NCBI RefSeq assembly: GCF_007993815.1
Contig: NZ_VJWE01000013.1
Location: 310,001-374,000 of the forward strand
Origin: Acidovorax delafieldii
GTDB taxonomy: Bacteria; Pseudomonadota; Gammaproteobacteria; Burkholderiales; Burkholderiaceae_C
Length of the DNA stretch: 64,000 nt
Direction: 5' to 3'
In this document: positions 54,123 to 64,000 of the stretch, one piece after another
Layout of the letters: each line of letters begins with the position of its first letter
Position numbering within the stretch: the first letter of the stretch is position 1
Made by a program: the position numbers and the translations under genes
The notes under the pieces: generated by a model
The model's input: only the letters and a program-made list of their open reading frames with translations
Databases searched by the model: none
Told to the model about the DNA's origin: nothing

Positions 54123-55199
54123 TCAGGTCTTCTGCGTGAGGCTCTTGCCATGGTCGGGCGCAGGCCACAGACCACGGGGACGCATCAGCATGATGATGAT
54201 CATGGCCAGCGCGATCAGCAGCTGGCGCAGGATGGCGGAGTCCAGGCGACCGTCCGTCATGGCCTGCAGAGGGCCTGCCACATAGCGCAGCACTTCGGGC
54301 AGGGCCGACAGCAGCACGGCGCCCAGGATCACGCCAGGAATGTGGCCGATACCGCCCAGCACTACCATGGCGACGATCATGACCGACTCCATCAGGCTGA
54401 ACGACTCGGGCGACACAAAGCCCTGGAACGCACCGAACATCGCACCCGACACGCCGCCGAACGAAGCCCCCATGCCGAAGGCCAGCAGCTTCATGTTGCG
54501 GGTGTTGATGCCCATCGCCTTGGCAGCGATTTCATCTTCACGGATGGCCATCCAGGCGCGGCCGATGCGCGAGTCCTGCAGGCGGTAGCAGATGATGATG
54601 GACACCACCACCAGGGTCAGGAACAGGTAGTAGTACAGGGTGACGGAATTGATGTCGAAACCGAACACCTCCAGTCGCTTGCCCAGGTCCAGGCCAAAGA
54701 TCTTGACCGAGTCGATCTGGCCCAGGCCCTTGGGGCCGTTGGTCAGGTTGACCGGGTGGTCCAGGTTGTTCAGGAAGATGCGGATGATTTCGCCGAAGCC
54801 CAGCGTCACGATGGCCAGGTAGTCACCGCGCAGCTTCAGCGTGGGCGCCCCCAGCATGGCGCCAAAGAACGCCGCTAACAACGCCGCCACCGGTATCACG
54901 ATCCACAGCGAGGTGTGCAGCCCGTTGGGGAACATGGCGGCAAACGCCGCAAAGTTGTCCGCCAGGTGCGGCGAAGCCATCAAGGCAAACAGGTAGGCGC
55001 CCACGGCGTAGAACGCCACGTAGCCCAGGTCCAGCAGGCCGGCGTAGCCCACCACGATGTTCAGGCCCAGGGCCAGCAGCACGTACAGCAGGGCCAGGTC
55101 GGCGATACGCACCCAGGCGTTGCCGAAGGATTGCAGGATCAGCGGCAGCACCAGCAGCGCGACGGCGCCGATGATCCAGTTGGTTTTGGTGTTCTTCAT
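54123..55199 (-). CDS. livM: branched-chain amino acid ABC transporter permease LivM
   Basis: A 358-residue permease with about ten helices, including LLYVLLALGLNIVVGYAGLLDLG and YLAIVTLGFGEIIRIFL, the LivM signature. The EAA-like loop GRAWMAIREDEIAAKAMGIN contacts the ATPases. ATG 55199 follows the livH stop closely. The first-encountered longer frame reading MSVWPIAPEEP lies within livH. Confidence 0.96.
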   Translation of the reverse strand: MKNTKTNWIIGAVALLVLPLILQSFGNAWVRIADLALLYVLLALGLNIVVGYAGLLDLGYVAFYAVGAYLFALMASPHLADNFAAFAAMFPNGLHTSLWIVIPVAALLAAFFGAMLGAPTLKLRGDYLAIVTLGFGEIIRIFLNNLDHPVNLTNGPKGLGQIDSVKIFGLDLGKRLEVFGFDINSVTLYYYLFLTLVVVSIIICYRLQDSRIGRAWMAIREDEIAAKAMGINTRNMKLLAFGMGASFGGVSGAMFGAFQGFVSPESFSLMESVMIVAMVVLGGIGHIPGVILGAVLLSALPEVLRYVAGPLQAMTDGRLDSAILRQLLIALAMIIIMLMRPRGLWPAPDHGKSLTQKT

Positions 55200-55212
55200 G
55201 GTGTGAGGCTCC

Positions 55213-56142
55213 TCAGGCGCGATCGGCCACACGCTCACCCAGCAGGCCCGAGGGGCGCAGCGTCAGGATGATGATGAGCACGATGAACGCAAAGATGTCG
55301 GTGTAGTGGCTGCCCAGCAAACCGCCCGTGAGCGTGCCGATGTAGCCGGAGCCGATGGCTTCGATGAGGCCCAGCAGGATGCCGCCCACCACCGCACCGG
55401 CCAGGTTACCGATACCGCCGAACACCGCCGCCGTGAAGGCCTTGAGCCCCGGCAGGAAGCCCATGGTGTGCTGCGCCGTGCCGTAGTTGGAGGCATACAT
55501 GATGCCGGCGATGGCCGCCAGGATGGCGCCGATGATGAAGGTGGCCGAGATCACCATGTCGGGCTTCACGCCCATCAGGGAGGCCACGCGGGGGTTCTCC
55601 GCCGTGGCGCGCATGGCGCGGCCCAGGTTGGTGTGGTTGACCAGATAGACCAGGGAAGCCAGGGCCACCGCCGTCACCCCCAGGATCAGGATCTGGGTGG
55701 GAGTGATGTAGGCACCACCCAACTGGAACGGCGTGCTGGGCAGCAGCGTGGGATAGGGCTTGTAGTTGGGCTTCCAGATGATCATGGCCAGCGTCTGCAG
55801 CAGGATCGACATGCCGATGGCAGTGATCAGGGGGGCAAGACGGGGGCTGGTGCGCAGTGGCTTGTAGGCCACCTTTTCGATCACGAAGTTGAGCGTGGCA
55901 GCGACCACGCAGGCGATGAGCGTGGCCAGCAGCAGGATGACCCAACCCGGCGCGCCGGGCATGGCAGCCTGCATCATTCCAATACAGCTCCAGCTGGTGA
56001 GGGCGCCGATCATGAGCACCTCGCCATGGGCGAAATTGATGAGTTGAATAATGCCGTACACCATCGTGTAGCCCAAGGCTATCAAGGCGTACATGCTGCC
56101 GAGTACCAGACCGTTGATGATCTGTTGCAGCAAAATGTCCAT
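55213..56142 (-). CDS. livH: branched-chain amino acid ABC transporter permease LivH
   Basis: A 309-residue permease, starting MDILLQQIINGLVLGSMYAL and containing GYTMVYGIIQLINFAHGEV, the LivH motif, and the EAA-like loop GRAMRATAENPRVASLMGV. It opens the operon. No substrate-binding protein (livJ/K) is adjacent, so the binding protein is encoded elsewhere, unless it is lost. Substrate class (branched-chain amino acids or amides) cannot be set from this alone. Confidence 0.96.
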   Translation of the reverse strand: MDILLQQIINGLVLGSMYALIALGYTMVYGIIQLINFAHGEVLMIGALTSWSCIGMMQAAMPGAPGWVILLLATLIACVVAATLNFVIEKVAYKPLRTSPRLAPLITAIGMSILLQTLAMIIWKPNYKPYPTLLPSTPFQLGGAYITPTQILILGVTAVALASLVYLVNHTNLGRAMRATAENPRVASLMGVKPDMVISATFIIGAILAAIAGIMYASNYGTAQHTMGFLPGLKAFTAAVFGGIGNLAGAVVGGILLGLIEAIGSGYIGTLTGGLLGSHYTDIFAFIVLIIILTLRPSGLLGERVADRA

Positions 56143-56499
56143 AAGAGAAGTCCTTCGTTTGTGACGTACCCACCGCTTTGGCACCGGAATCGGTACAGCC
56201 TTGTGGGCCCGACTGCCATCTAGCAAAAAACCCGCCAGGAATGCAGCTGTGCGGGTTTGTGGACGGGATTGTAGCGAGTAGTCACAACCGCCCCAATCCA
56301 AGCCGGGCGGGGTTTTCCCTCGGGTTTTGGTCACATCAGCGCGCCACGCACTGCATAAGGAATTTTGATGCACGCAAGATAATTGATGTGCAAACTTATT
56401 ACCTTGATCATGCAGAATCGGCATAAAGCAGGCTGCGCAGCACCTTGGGCCTGCCGCAGGACATGCGCGGCCACCTCGCCCCACCGAGCAGGTCTCGGA
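56143..56499 (-). other. leader region between rarA and livH
   Basis: No gene is supported in these 357 bases. A terminator-like hairpin lies at 56224-56258. The 56340-56425 part is AT-rich and is the likely liv promoter area, but no clear consensus pair is found. No leader peptide rich in Leu/Ile/Val codons is seen. Confidence 0.5.
56224..56258 (-). terminator. terminator-like hairpin upstream of livH
   Basis: The arms AAACCCGC and GCGGGTTT are followed on the minus strand by TTTTTT. It is 82 bases before the livH start and 242 bases after the rarA stop. It may end rarA transcripts or attenuate liv transcription. Confidence 0.6.
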
Positions 56500-57855
56500 T
56501 CAGGAGGCGGTGTCTGAATCCTGAAGGCCGGGAGTGGCTGCTGCGGCATTGCGTTCGCGCAGCTCACGCAGCTTCAGGGCAATCTTGATTTCGAGACCCC
56601 GCTCCACGGGCTGGTAGAAGCCAGGCTCTGGCATGCCTTCGGGCAGGTAGCTCTCCCCCGCCGCAAAGCCACCCTCTTCGTCGTGGGCGTAGCGGTAGCC
56701 CTTGCCGTAGTCGAGCTCTTTCATCAACTTGGTGGGCGCATTGCGCAGGTGCATGGGCACCGGGCGTGTGCCATCCTGTTTGACCCAGGCCCGCGCCGCG
56801 TTGTAGGCCTTGTAGACCGCGTTGGACTTGGGCGCCACCGCCAGGTACACCACGCATTCGGCCAGCGCCAGCTCGCCCTCAGGGCTACCCAGGCGCTCGT
56901 ACACCTCGCTCGCGTCCAGTGCCAGGCGCAATGCGCGCGGGTCGGCCAGGCCCACGTCCTCGGCTGCCATGCGCACCAGCCGGCGCGCCATGTAGCGGGG
57001 GTCAGCACCGCCGTCGAGCATGCGCACCAGCCAGTACAACGCAGCGTCGGGGTCAGAGCCCCGCACCGATTTGTGCAACGCGCTGATGGTGTCGTAGAAC
57101 TGCTCGCCGCCCTTGTCGTAGCGGCGCATGCGCTCGCCCAGCACCTTGAGCAGCCAGGCATCGGTGATCTCGGAAAGCTTCTCCTGCGCAGCCGCCATGG
57201 CCAGGGTTTCGAGCGTGTTGAGCAGGCGACGCGCGTCGCCATCGGCATAGGCCACCAAGCGGTCGATTGCTACACCTTCGATAGCAGGTAGCGCATCTTC
57301 CTCCTGCGCCAGGGCCACAATCTGCTTCAAATCTTGCTCAGACAGCGGCTGCAGCACGTAGACCGCCGCTCGCGACAGCAGCGCGGAATTCACCTCAAAC
57401 GAAGGGTTCTCGGTGGTCGCGCCGACGAAGGTGAACAGACCTGATTCAACGTGTGGCAAGAACGCGTCTTGCTGACTCTTGTTGAAGCGGTGCACCTCGT
57501 CCACAAACACGATGGTGCGCTGCTGCATCAACCCATCGCGCGCGGCCTGGGCCTGCTCCACCGCCTCGCGAATGTCCTTGACCCCGCCCAACACGGCGCT
57601 GATGCTGATGAACTGCGCATCGAACGCATCAGCCATCAGGCGCGCAATGGTGGTTTTGCCCACTCCAGGTGGGCCCCACAGGATGCAGCTGTGCGGCCGG
57701 CCTGACTCGAAGGCCAGGCGCAGCGGCATGCCCGGGCCCAGCACATGCTGCTGCCCGATCACCTCGCCCAGCGTACGGGGCCGCAGGCGTTCTGCCAGGG
57801 GCTGATGGGCGGAGGGTTGTGCCGGAGAAGGGGCGGAGGCACCGCGTGCTGCCAT
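56500..57855 (-). CDS. rarA: replication-associated recombination protein A (RarA/MgsA)
   Basis: A 451-residue AAA+ ATPase acting at stalled forks. It has [21 protein letters not shown], Walker [15 protein letters not shown], Walker [16 protein letters not shown], sensor-1 [12 protein letters not shown] and the MgsA C-terminal tetramerisation block [21 protein letters not shown]. An N-terminal Ala/Ser/Pro-rich extension of about 20 residues precedes the family start. It follows lolA on the same strand, with repeat C filling the gap. Confidence 0.96.
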   Translation of the reverse strand: MAARGASAPSPAQPSAHQPLAERLRPRTLGEVIGQQHVLGPGMPLRLAFESGRPHSCILWGPPGVGKTTIARLMADAFDAQFISISAVLGGVKDIREAVEQAQAARDGLMQQRTIVFVDEVHRFNKSQQDAFLPHVESGLFTFVGATTENPSFEVNSALLSRAAVYVLQPLSEQDLKQIVALAQEEDALPAIEGVAIDRLVAYADGDARRLLNTLETLAMAAAQEKLSEITDAWLLKVLGERMRRYDKGGEQFYDTISALHKSVRGSDPDAALYWLVRMLDGGADPRYMARRLVRMAAEDVGLADPRALRLALDASEVYERLGSPEGELALAECVVYLAVAPKSNAVYKAYNAARAWVKQDGTRPVPMHLRNAPTKLMKELDYGKGYRYAHDEEGGFAAGESYLPEGMPEPGFYQPVERGLEIKIALKLRELRERNAAAATPGLQDSDTAS

Positions 57856-57883
57856 GTTCGTATCCTGTCTACAGTACGCTGAT

Positions 57884-57949
57884 TTTCAAGCCAAATTGGC
57901 TTCTAGCGCCTAAAAATCATGCGTTGGCAGCTATTGTTTCAAGAGCAGA
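57884..57949 (+). repeat. dispersed repeat, copy C
   Basis: It has CAAGCCAAATTGGC, then TTCTAGCGCC, a spacer with TCATGCG, then GCAGCTATTGTTTC. The order and sequence match copy A reversed (14651). It occupies nearly the whole 96-base gap between the lolA stop and the rarA start. Confidence 0.7.
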
Positions 57950-57951
57950 AA

Positions 57952-58584
57952 CTACTGCTTCACCACATCAGCCCCTGCCGGAGGCTTGAACTGGAACGTG
58001 CTGGCAGGCAGCGCCGCATTGGCCTGCATACCGGTAAAGCGAATCAGCGAGCGCTGGCCAAAGCTGTCCAGAATGTCCAGGGCCGCCAGCTGCTCGCCCG
58101 CAAAGCCCACACGCACGCTCTTGAGCTGGCCGTCCTTGGTCCTGGGGCTGGCCAGCACCCATTGCAGGCCATCCGCATCCGGCGAGGCCTCCAGCGTGAA
58201 CTCGGCCTTCAGCGCCGACAGGTCCGGCGCGGACGCCAGCAGCGCAGCGGGCGTGCTACCCAGCGCCTGAGACTGCGAGCGCTGCGTGACCTGGTTCAGG
58301 TCCACGTCGTACAGCCACAAAGTCTGGCCGTCAGCCACGATGGTCTGCTCAAAAGGTTTTTTGTAGACGAACTTGAAGCGCCCGGGGCGCTGGAACTCAA
58401 AGCTGCCGCTCGATGTCTTGGTGCGCGCGGTCTGGCCGTCCTTGGGGGGCGAGGTCACAGTCTGGGTGAAGTCGGCCTTGCCCGTCTGCGTGCCCTTCAT
58501 GAAGGATTCCAGGCTTTTCAGCCCGTCAGCGCTAGCCATGCTTGCCGCAGCAGCTATCAAAATTGCAGTAGCGATCTTTTTCAA
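57952..58584 (-). CDS. lolA: outer-membrane lipoprotein carrier LolA
   Basis: A 210-residue periplasmic chaperone that carries lipoproteins from LolCDE to LolB. A signal peptide (LKKIATAILIAAAASMASA) precedes the LolA fold, with TQTGKADFTQTVTSP, GRFKFVYKKPFEQTIVADG and TLWLYDVDLNQVTQR. The start is TTG at 58584: AGGAG lies 6 bases upstream and the signal peptide begins there, whereas the ATG at 58632 would put polar residues before it and overlap ftsK. It is downstream of ftsK. Confidence 0.93.
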   Translation of the reverse strand: MKKIATAILIAAAASMASADGLKSLESFMKGTQTGKADFTQTVTSPPKDGQTARTKTSSGSFEFQRPGRFKFVYKKPFEQTIVADGQTLWLYDVDLNQVTQRSQSQALGSTPAALLASAPDLSALKAEFTLEASPDADGLQWVLASPRTKDGQLKSVRVGFAGEQLAALDILDSFGQRSLIRFTGMQANAALPASTFQFKPPAGADVVKQ

Positions 58585-58628
58585 CAGAAACTCCTGTGGG
58601 GTAGGGTCCGGCCTTGCGGTCCGGCCGA

Positions 58629-60965
58629 TCATTCGCTGCGGTTGGGTACCAGCACTTCACGCTGGCCGCTGGTGGTCAGGCCACTGACGAGTCCGGCCTT
58701 CTCCATGTCTTCCAGCAGCCGCGCCGAGCGGTTGTAGCCAATGCGCAGCTTGCGCTGCACGTAAGAGATGCTGGCCTTGCGGTCTTTGAGCACCACTTCG
58801 ACGGCTTGGTCGTACATGGGGTCCTTCTCGCCCCCTTCGCCGCCACCGCCCTCCCCTGACAGATCACCCTCGCCATCCACAGTTCCACCTTCGAGCACGC
58901 CTTCTATGTAGTCCGGCTCCCCTTGTTCCTTGAGGTAACTGACGACACGGTGTACTTCTTCGTCCGACACGAAGGCGCCATGCACCCGGATCGGCAGGCC
59001 CGTGCCGCTGGCCATGTAGAGCATGTCGCCCATGCCCAGCAACGCCTCGGCACCCATCTGGTCGAGGATGGTGCGGCTGTCGATCTTGGAGCCCACCGAG
59101 AACGCGATTCGGGTGGGGATGTTGGCCTTGATCAGGCCGGTGATCACATCCACGCTGGGGCGCTGGGTGGCCAGGATCAGGTGGATGCCGGCCGCGCGCG
59201 CCTTTTGCGCCAGGCGGGCGATCAGTTCTTCGATCTTCTTGCCCACGACCATCATCAGGTCGGCCAGCTCGTCGATGATGACCACGATGTGCGGCAGGCG
59301 CTGCAGCGGCTCGGGCTCCTCGGGTGTGAGGCTGAAGGGGTTGTAGATGAACTCTTCCTTGGCCTTGGCCTCGTCGATCTTGGTGTTGTAGCCCGCCAGG
59401 TTGCGAACGCCCAGCTTGGACATGAGCTTGTAGCGGCGTTCCATCTCGGCCACGCACCAGTTCAGGCCATGGGCCGCCTGCTTCATGTCGGTGACCACGG
59501 GCGCCAGCAGGTGCGGAATGCCTTCGTAGACCGACATTTCCAGCATCTTGGGGTCGATCATCAACAGACGCACATCGCGCGCCTCGGCCTTGTACAGCAG
59601 CGAGAGGATCATCGCGTTGATCCCCACCGACTTGCCCGAGCCCGTGGTACCGGCCACCAGCACGTGCGGCATCTTGGCGAGGTCTGCCACTACCGGGTTG
59701 CCCACGATGTCCTTGCCCAGGCCCATGGTGAGCATGCTCTTGGCCTCGTGGTAGACCTGCGATCCCAGGATTTCGGACAGGCGGATGGACTGCCGCTTGG
59801 CGTTGGGCAGTTCCAGCGCCATGTAGTTCTTGCCGGGGATGGTCTCCACCACGCGGATCGACACGAGGCTGAGCGAGCGCGCCAGGTCCTTGGCCAGTCC
59901 CACGATCTGCGAACCCTTCACGCCCGTGGCGGGTTCGATCTCGTAGCGTGTGATCACCGGGCCGGGCATGGCCGCGACCACGCGCACTTCCACGCCAAAG
60001 TCCTTGAGTTTTTTCTCAATGAGTCGGCTGGTCATCTCCAGCGTCTCGGGGGCTACGGTTTCCTGGCGCTGCAGAGGGCCGTCCAGCAGGTCCACCAGCG
60101 GCAGCTTGCTGTCGGGCATCTCGGTGAACAGGGGCTTCTGGCGCTCTTTCACCACACGGGTGCTCTGTGGCACATCCACCAGAATCGGCTCGATGATTTG
60201 CACGGGCTCTGGGTGGTGCACCTCGCTTTCGGTGCGCTCCTCCAACACCACCACTTCGCGCTCGCGAGCCGCCTTGCGGCCCACGGCGACGTCCTTGGCC
60301 ACCTCGCGTTTTGCCAGGCGCGCCTGTACCAGCGCATCAAGGCGCCCTCCGAGAAACTCCGCCACATGGCCCCACGAGAAGCGGAACACCAGCGCCGCCC
60401 CCGCCACAGCCAGAACGATCGCCAACAAGCCGGAGCCCGTAAATCCCAGCCACTTCACGCCAGCTGGCCCCACCAGGTACCCCAGCACGCCACCCGCATG
60501 TCCAGGCAGGAACGATTCAAACCGGTACAAACGCGACCATTCCAGCGCCGTGCTGGAACACATCAGCACCACCAGTCCACCCCAGAACGTGGCCCGGCGC
60601 ACAAGAGGGCTGGCGGCGCCCGCCACCACTTCGCCCCCGCGCATCCAGCGCGCCAGCGACGACAGCCAGGCCCGCACGCCAGCCGCCACACACCACCACA
60701 CTGAAAACCCCAGCGCAAAGTAGCTGCCATCGGCCAGCCAGGCGCCGAAGCGCCCCGCCCAGTTGGCAACGGAGCGCGCGTCGCGGGCGCCCGAGGTGGA
60801 CCAGGCCGCATCCTGGGCCGAATAGCTGACCAGCGCCAGCAGCCAGAAAACCAGGGCCAGCAAGCCCACCACCAGGGCGATTTCGTGGCCAAAACGGGCG
60901 GCGCCCGTGCGGGGCGGCGACTTGGCCGCCGCCGATGCATTCAGGGTATTGAGGGAATAGGTCAT
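58629..60965 (-). CDS. ftsK: DNA translocase FtsK
   Basis: A 778-residue septal motor for chromosome segregation and dimer resolution. The N-terminal domain has four membrane helices (about 25-190). A short linker (about 200-290) is followed by the RecA-like motor: Walker [16 protein letters not shown] near 440, Walker [14 protein letters not shown] and the [20 protein letters not shown] segment. The C-terminal gamma winged helix ([32 protein letters not shown]) reads KOPS. The linker is much shorter than in E. coli, as in Pseudomonas or Burkholderia. Confidence 0.97.
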   Translation of the reverse strand: MTYSLNTLNASAAAKSPPRTGAARFGHEIALVVGLLALVFWLLALVSYSAQDAAWSTSGARDARSVANWAGRFGAWLADGSYFALGFSVWWCVAAGVRAWLSSLARWMRGGEVVAGAASPLVRRATFWGGLVVLMCSSTALEWSRLYRFESFLPGHAGGVLGYLVGPAGVKWLGFTGSGLLAIVLAVAGAALVFRFSWGHVAEFLGGRLDALVQARLAKREVAKDVAVGRKAAREREVVVLEERTESEVHHPEPVQIIEPILVDVPQSTRVVKERQKPLFTEMPDSKLPLVDLLDGPLQRQETVAPETLEMTSRLIEKKLKDFGVEVRVVAAMPGPVITRYEIEPATGVKGSQIVGLAKDLARSLSLVSIRVVETIPGKNYMALELPNAKRQSIRLSEILGSQVYHEAKSMLTMGLGKDIVGNPVVADLAKMPHVLVAGTTGSGKSVGINAMILSLLYKAEARDVRLLMIDPKMLEMSVYEGIPHLLAPVVTDMKQAAHGLNWCVAEMERRYKLMSKLGVRNLAGYNTKIDEAKAKEEFIYNPFSLTPEEPEPLQRLPHIVVIIDELADLMMVVGKKIEELIARLAQKARAAGIHLILATQRPSVDVITGLIKANIPTRIAFSVGSKIDSRTILDQMGAEALLGMGDMLYMASGTGLPIRVHGAFVSDEEVHRVVSYLKEQGEPDYIEGVLEGGTVDGEGDLSGEGGGGEGGEKDPMYDQAVEVVLKDRKASISYVQRKLRIGYNRSARLLEDMEKAGLVSGLTTSGQREVLVPNRSE

Positions 60966-61038
60966 AAACGTGCAGGGTGAGCTTACCCCATGCGTTGCGC
61001 TGGGCGCACCTCCCGGCGCAGGGTCCGCCCCCCGGATT

Positions 61039-62882
<1,844 letters not shown>

Positions 62883-63037
62883 CTGCGGCTTTGCTGAATT
62901 CGGCCCGTTTTTGCGGTCCTCCGAAACCGGCAAATCGGGTTACCGCCACCCTTTCTGGCGAGGTGAGGCCGCAAGCCAACCTGGGCACACAGCCCAGGGC
63001 TCAGCGAACGGCCGTTAATCAGTATCGGAGTGTCCTC

Positions 63038-63271
63038 ATGGCACGCGTCTGCGACGTAACGGGCAAGAAGCCCATGACGGGGAACAATGTTTCCCACGCC
63101 AACAACAAAACCAAGCGCCGGTTCCTGCCGAACCTGCAATACCGCCGTTTCTGGGTCGAGACCGAAAACCGTTGGGTGCGCCTGCGTGTTTCGAGCGCTG
63201 CCCTGCGTTTGATCGACAAGAACGGTATCGACTCGGTGCTCGCAGACCTGCGTGCCCGTGGCCAGGCTTAA
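63038..63271 (+). CDS. rpmB: 50S ribosomal protein L28
   Basis: A 77-residue L28, starting [20 protein letters not shown], with [18 protein letters not shown] and [17 protein letters not shown]. The upstream frame from 62891 is not conserved; ATG 63038 has a GGAG 9 bases before it. It is 11 bases before rpmG, the usual rpmB-rpmG pair. Confidence 0.98.
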   Translation: MARVCDVTGKKPMTGNNVSHANNKTKRRFLPNLQYRRFWVETENRWVRLRVSSAALRLIDKNGIDSVLADLRARGQA

Positions 63272-63282
63272 GGAGTAGCACC

Positions 63283-63453
63283 ATGGCAAGCAAAGGCGGA
63301 CGCGACAAGATCAAGCTGGAATCCACTGCGGGTACCGGTCACTTCTACACCACGACCAAGAACAAGAAGACCATGCCCGAGAAGATGCTGATCATGAAAT
63401 TTGATCCCAAGGCTCGCAAGCATGTGGAATACAAGGAAATGAAGCTGAAGTAA
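63283..63453 (+). CDS. rpmG: 50S ribosomal protein L33
   Basis: A 56-residue L33, [19 protein letters not shown] at the start and [20 protein letters not shown]. It lacks the four-Cys zinc ribbon, as in E. coli L33 (C- form). AAGGAG lies 8 bases upstream. It ends the pair before a strong terminator. Confidence 0.98.
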   Translation: MASKGGRDKIKLESTAGTGHFYTTTKNKKTMPEKMLIMKFDPKARKHVEYKEMKLK

Positions 63454-63476
63454 TTCAGTCTCTTTCTTGTCATCCC

Positions 63477-63512
63477 AAAAGCCGCCCGGCATTCAGCCTG
63501 GCGGCTTTTTTC
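63477..63512 (+). terminator. terminator of rpmB-rpmG
   Basis: The arms AAAAGCCGCC and GGCGGCTTTTTT extend through a GGC/GCC pair. It lies 24 bases after rpmG. Confidence 0.9.
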
Positions 63513-63611
63513 ATGGCTGCAATCCATGCAGCCCGATGACTACAGCACCGCCTCCCGCCATCGACGACTTGTTCACCACCAACTTCGAGCGCCAGCAGGT
63601 CCACAGCCAAC

Positions 63612-63648
63612 AAAAAACCGCTGAGGGCACAAAGCCCTGCAGCGGTTT
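63612..63648 (-). terminator. terminator of the desaturase gene
   Basis: The arms AAACCGCTG and CAGCGGTTT enclose an inner GGGC/GCCC stem. On the minus strand TTTTTTG follows. It lies 57 bases after the stop of the partial gene at 63705. Confidence 0.85.
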
Positions 63649-63704
63649 ATGGGGAGGTGCGCCATGGTCAGGGGTCCGACCGACAGCGCCACCAAGGCAC
63701 TACA

Positions 63705-64000
63705 TCAGGCCCGTGCAGCGCGCAGACTGATGGAGAACTCGCGCAGAGTGGCAATACCGCTCTCCTCGGCACGACGGCACCAGGCCTGCAAGTCGGCAGT
63801 GAGTTGCTCACGGGATTGCGAGGTATTGAGCCACAGCTGACGCAGTTCTTCGCGCATGGTCACCATCTTGTCCAGGGCCGGATGCGCAGCGCGGGCCTGA
63901 GCCAACTGGGGCAAGGCCCCCGCCGGCACCTTCTCGGCATCGCGATGCAGCCAGCGCTTGGCGGCCTTGAGCACCGATACATCGGCCTGACGGGCCTGCA
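63705..64000 (-). CDS. C-terminal part of a DesA-type fatty acid desaturase, cut by the window edge
   Basis: The frame is open from the window edge (64000) to a TGA at 63705, giving about 97 C-terminal residues. No start codon belongs to the family here: GTG 63974 is inside the gene. The segment MREELRQLWLNTSQSREQL and the end LQAWCRRAEESGIATLREFS resemble the C-terminal helical tail of Pseudomonas/Burkholderiales DesA acyl-CoA desaturases. A similar LQAWC-AE-SGI-LREF pattern occurs in some ISL3-type transposases, so this is a moderate call. The His-box membrane part is outside the window. Confidence 0.6.
   Translation of the reverse strand, partial: QARQADVSVLKAAKRWLHRDAEKVPAGALPQLAQARAAHPALDKMVTMREELRQLWLNTSQSREQLTADLQAWCRRAEESGIATLREFSISLRAARA

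Noticed and set aside
56143-56499. Leu/Ile/Val leader peptide for attenuation of liv
   Set aside because: No short frame with a run of branched-chain codons and a ribosome binding site was found.
58923-60704. 593-codon plus-strand frame
   Set aside because: Antisense to ftsK; composition typical of a shadow frame.
63705-63974. transposase fragment
   Set aside because: The LQAWC pattern also occurs in ISL3-type transposases, but the preceding basic helices and the dedicated terminator fit a DesA desaturase tail better. It stays an alternative.

Overview
The window is high-GC bacterial chromosome of a Comamonadaceae type (Burkholderiales, closest in feel to Acidovorax). This rests on the gene families and gene order (polA next to a small exported protein and the APH-type homoserine kinase; a BPSS1780-type membrane protein; rpsP-rimM-trmD-rplS; lolA-ftsK-Crp-trxB-rpmBG; the LIV-type ABC cassette) and on a dispersed AT-rich repeat that I associate with this family. 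No database search was possible.

Layout. 1-3.3 kb: the 3' part of a DadA-type D-amino-acid dehydrogenase, a LysR regulator and two glutathione-transferase-family genes. 3.3-6.3 kb: a lower-GC islet with one large gene, an 821-residue DUF4062 (TIR-like) plus HEAT-repeat protein; this is the best candidate in the window for an undescribed, possibly defensive, system. 6.3-21.3 kb: housekeeping genes (polA, thrB, uvrD, guaC), a FecR-domain protein, a Tat-exported PhoX phosphatase with a PhoB-box-like site, a hydrolase, a 3-hydroxyisobutyrate-dehydrogenase-family gene and tRNA-Lys(CTT).

21.4-36.1 kb: one compact cellulose operon in the order bcsB-bcsZ-bcsC-bcsE-bcsF-bcsQ-bcsA-bcsG, most genes overlapping by a few bases. 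It encodes the synthase (BcsA with PilZ, BcsB), the outer-membrane exporter (BcsC), the GH8 cellulase (BcsZ), the c-di-GMP-sensing accessory set (BcsE, F, Q) and the phosphoethanolamine transferase (BcsG). A perfect palindrome lies 62 nt before bcsB. An MFS drug exporter, a PAS-PAS-GGDEF diguanylate cyclase, an RG-rich DEAD-box helicase and oligoribonuclease follow. The cyclase makes c-di-GMP and Orn clears its breakdown product pGpG, so this neighbourhood can both switch cellulose synthesis on and turn the signal over.

42-49 kb: an M48 protease, pterin dehydratase, RsgA, a CobD/CbiB-like membrane protein, a NUDIX CoA hydrolase and the rpsP-rimM-trmD-rplS operon. 49-52.4 kb: an acetyltransferase, a TM2 protein, and a DUF47-Pit phosphate transport pair with its own PhoB-box-like site. 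52.5-56.1 kb: livHMGF. 56.5-61 kb: ftsK, lolA and rarA on one strand. 61-64 kb: a CRP-family regulator divergent from trxB, then rpmB-rpmG, and the 3' end of a DesA-type desaturase cut by the window edge.

Two regulatory themes come from the sequence itself: three-unit, 11-bp-period GTCA repeats (PhoB boxes) before phoX and DUF47-pit, and a family of roughly 65-bp palindromic repeats in intergenic gaps, one of which is read in frame inside uvrD.
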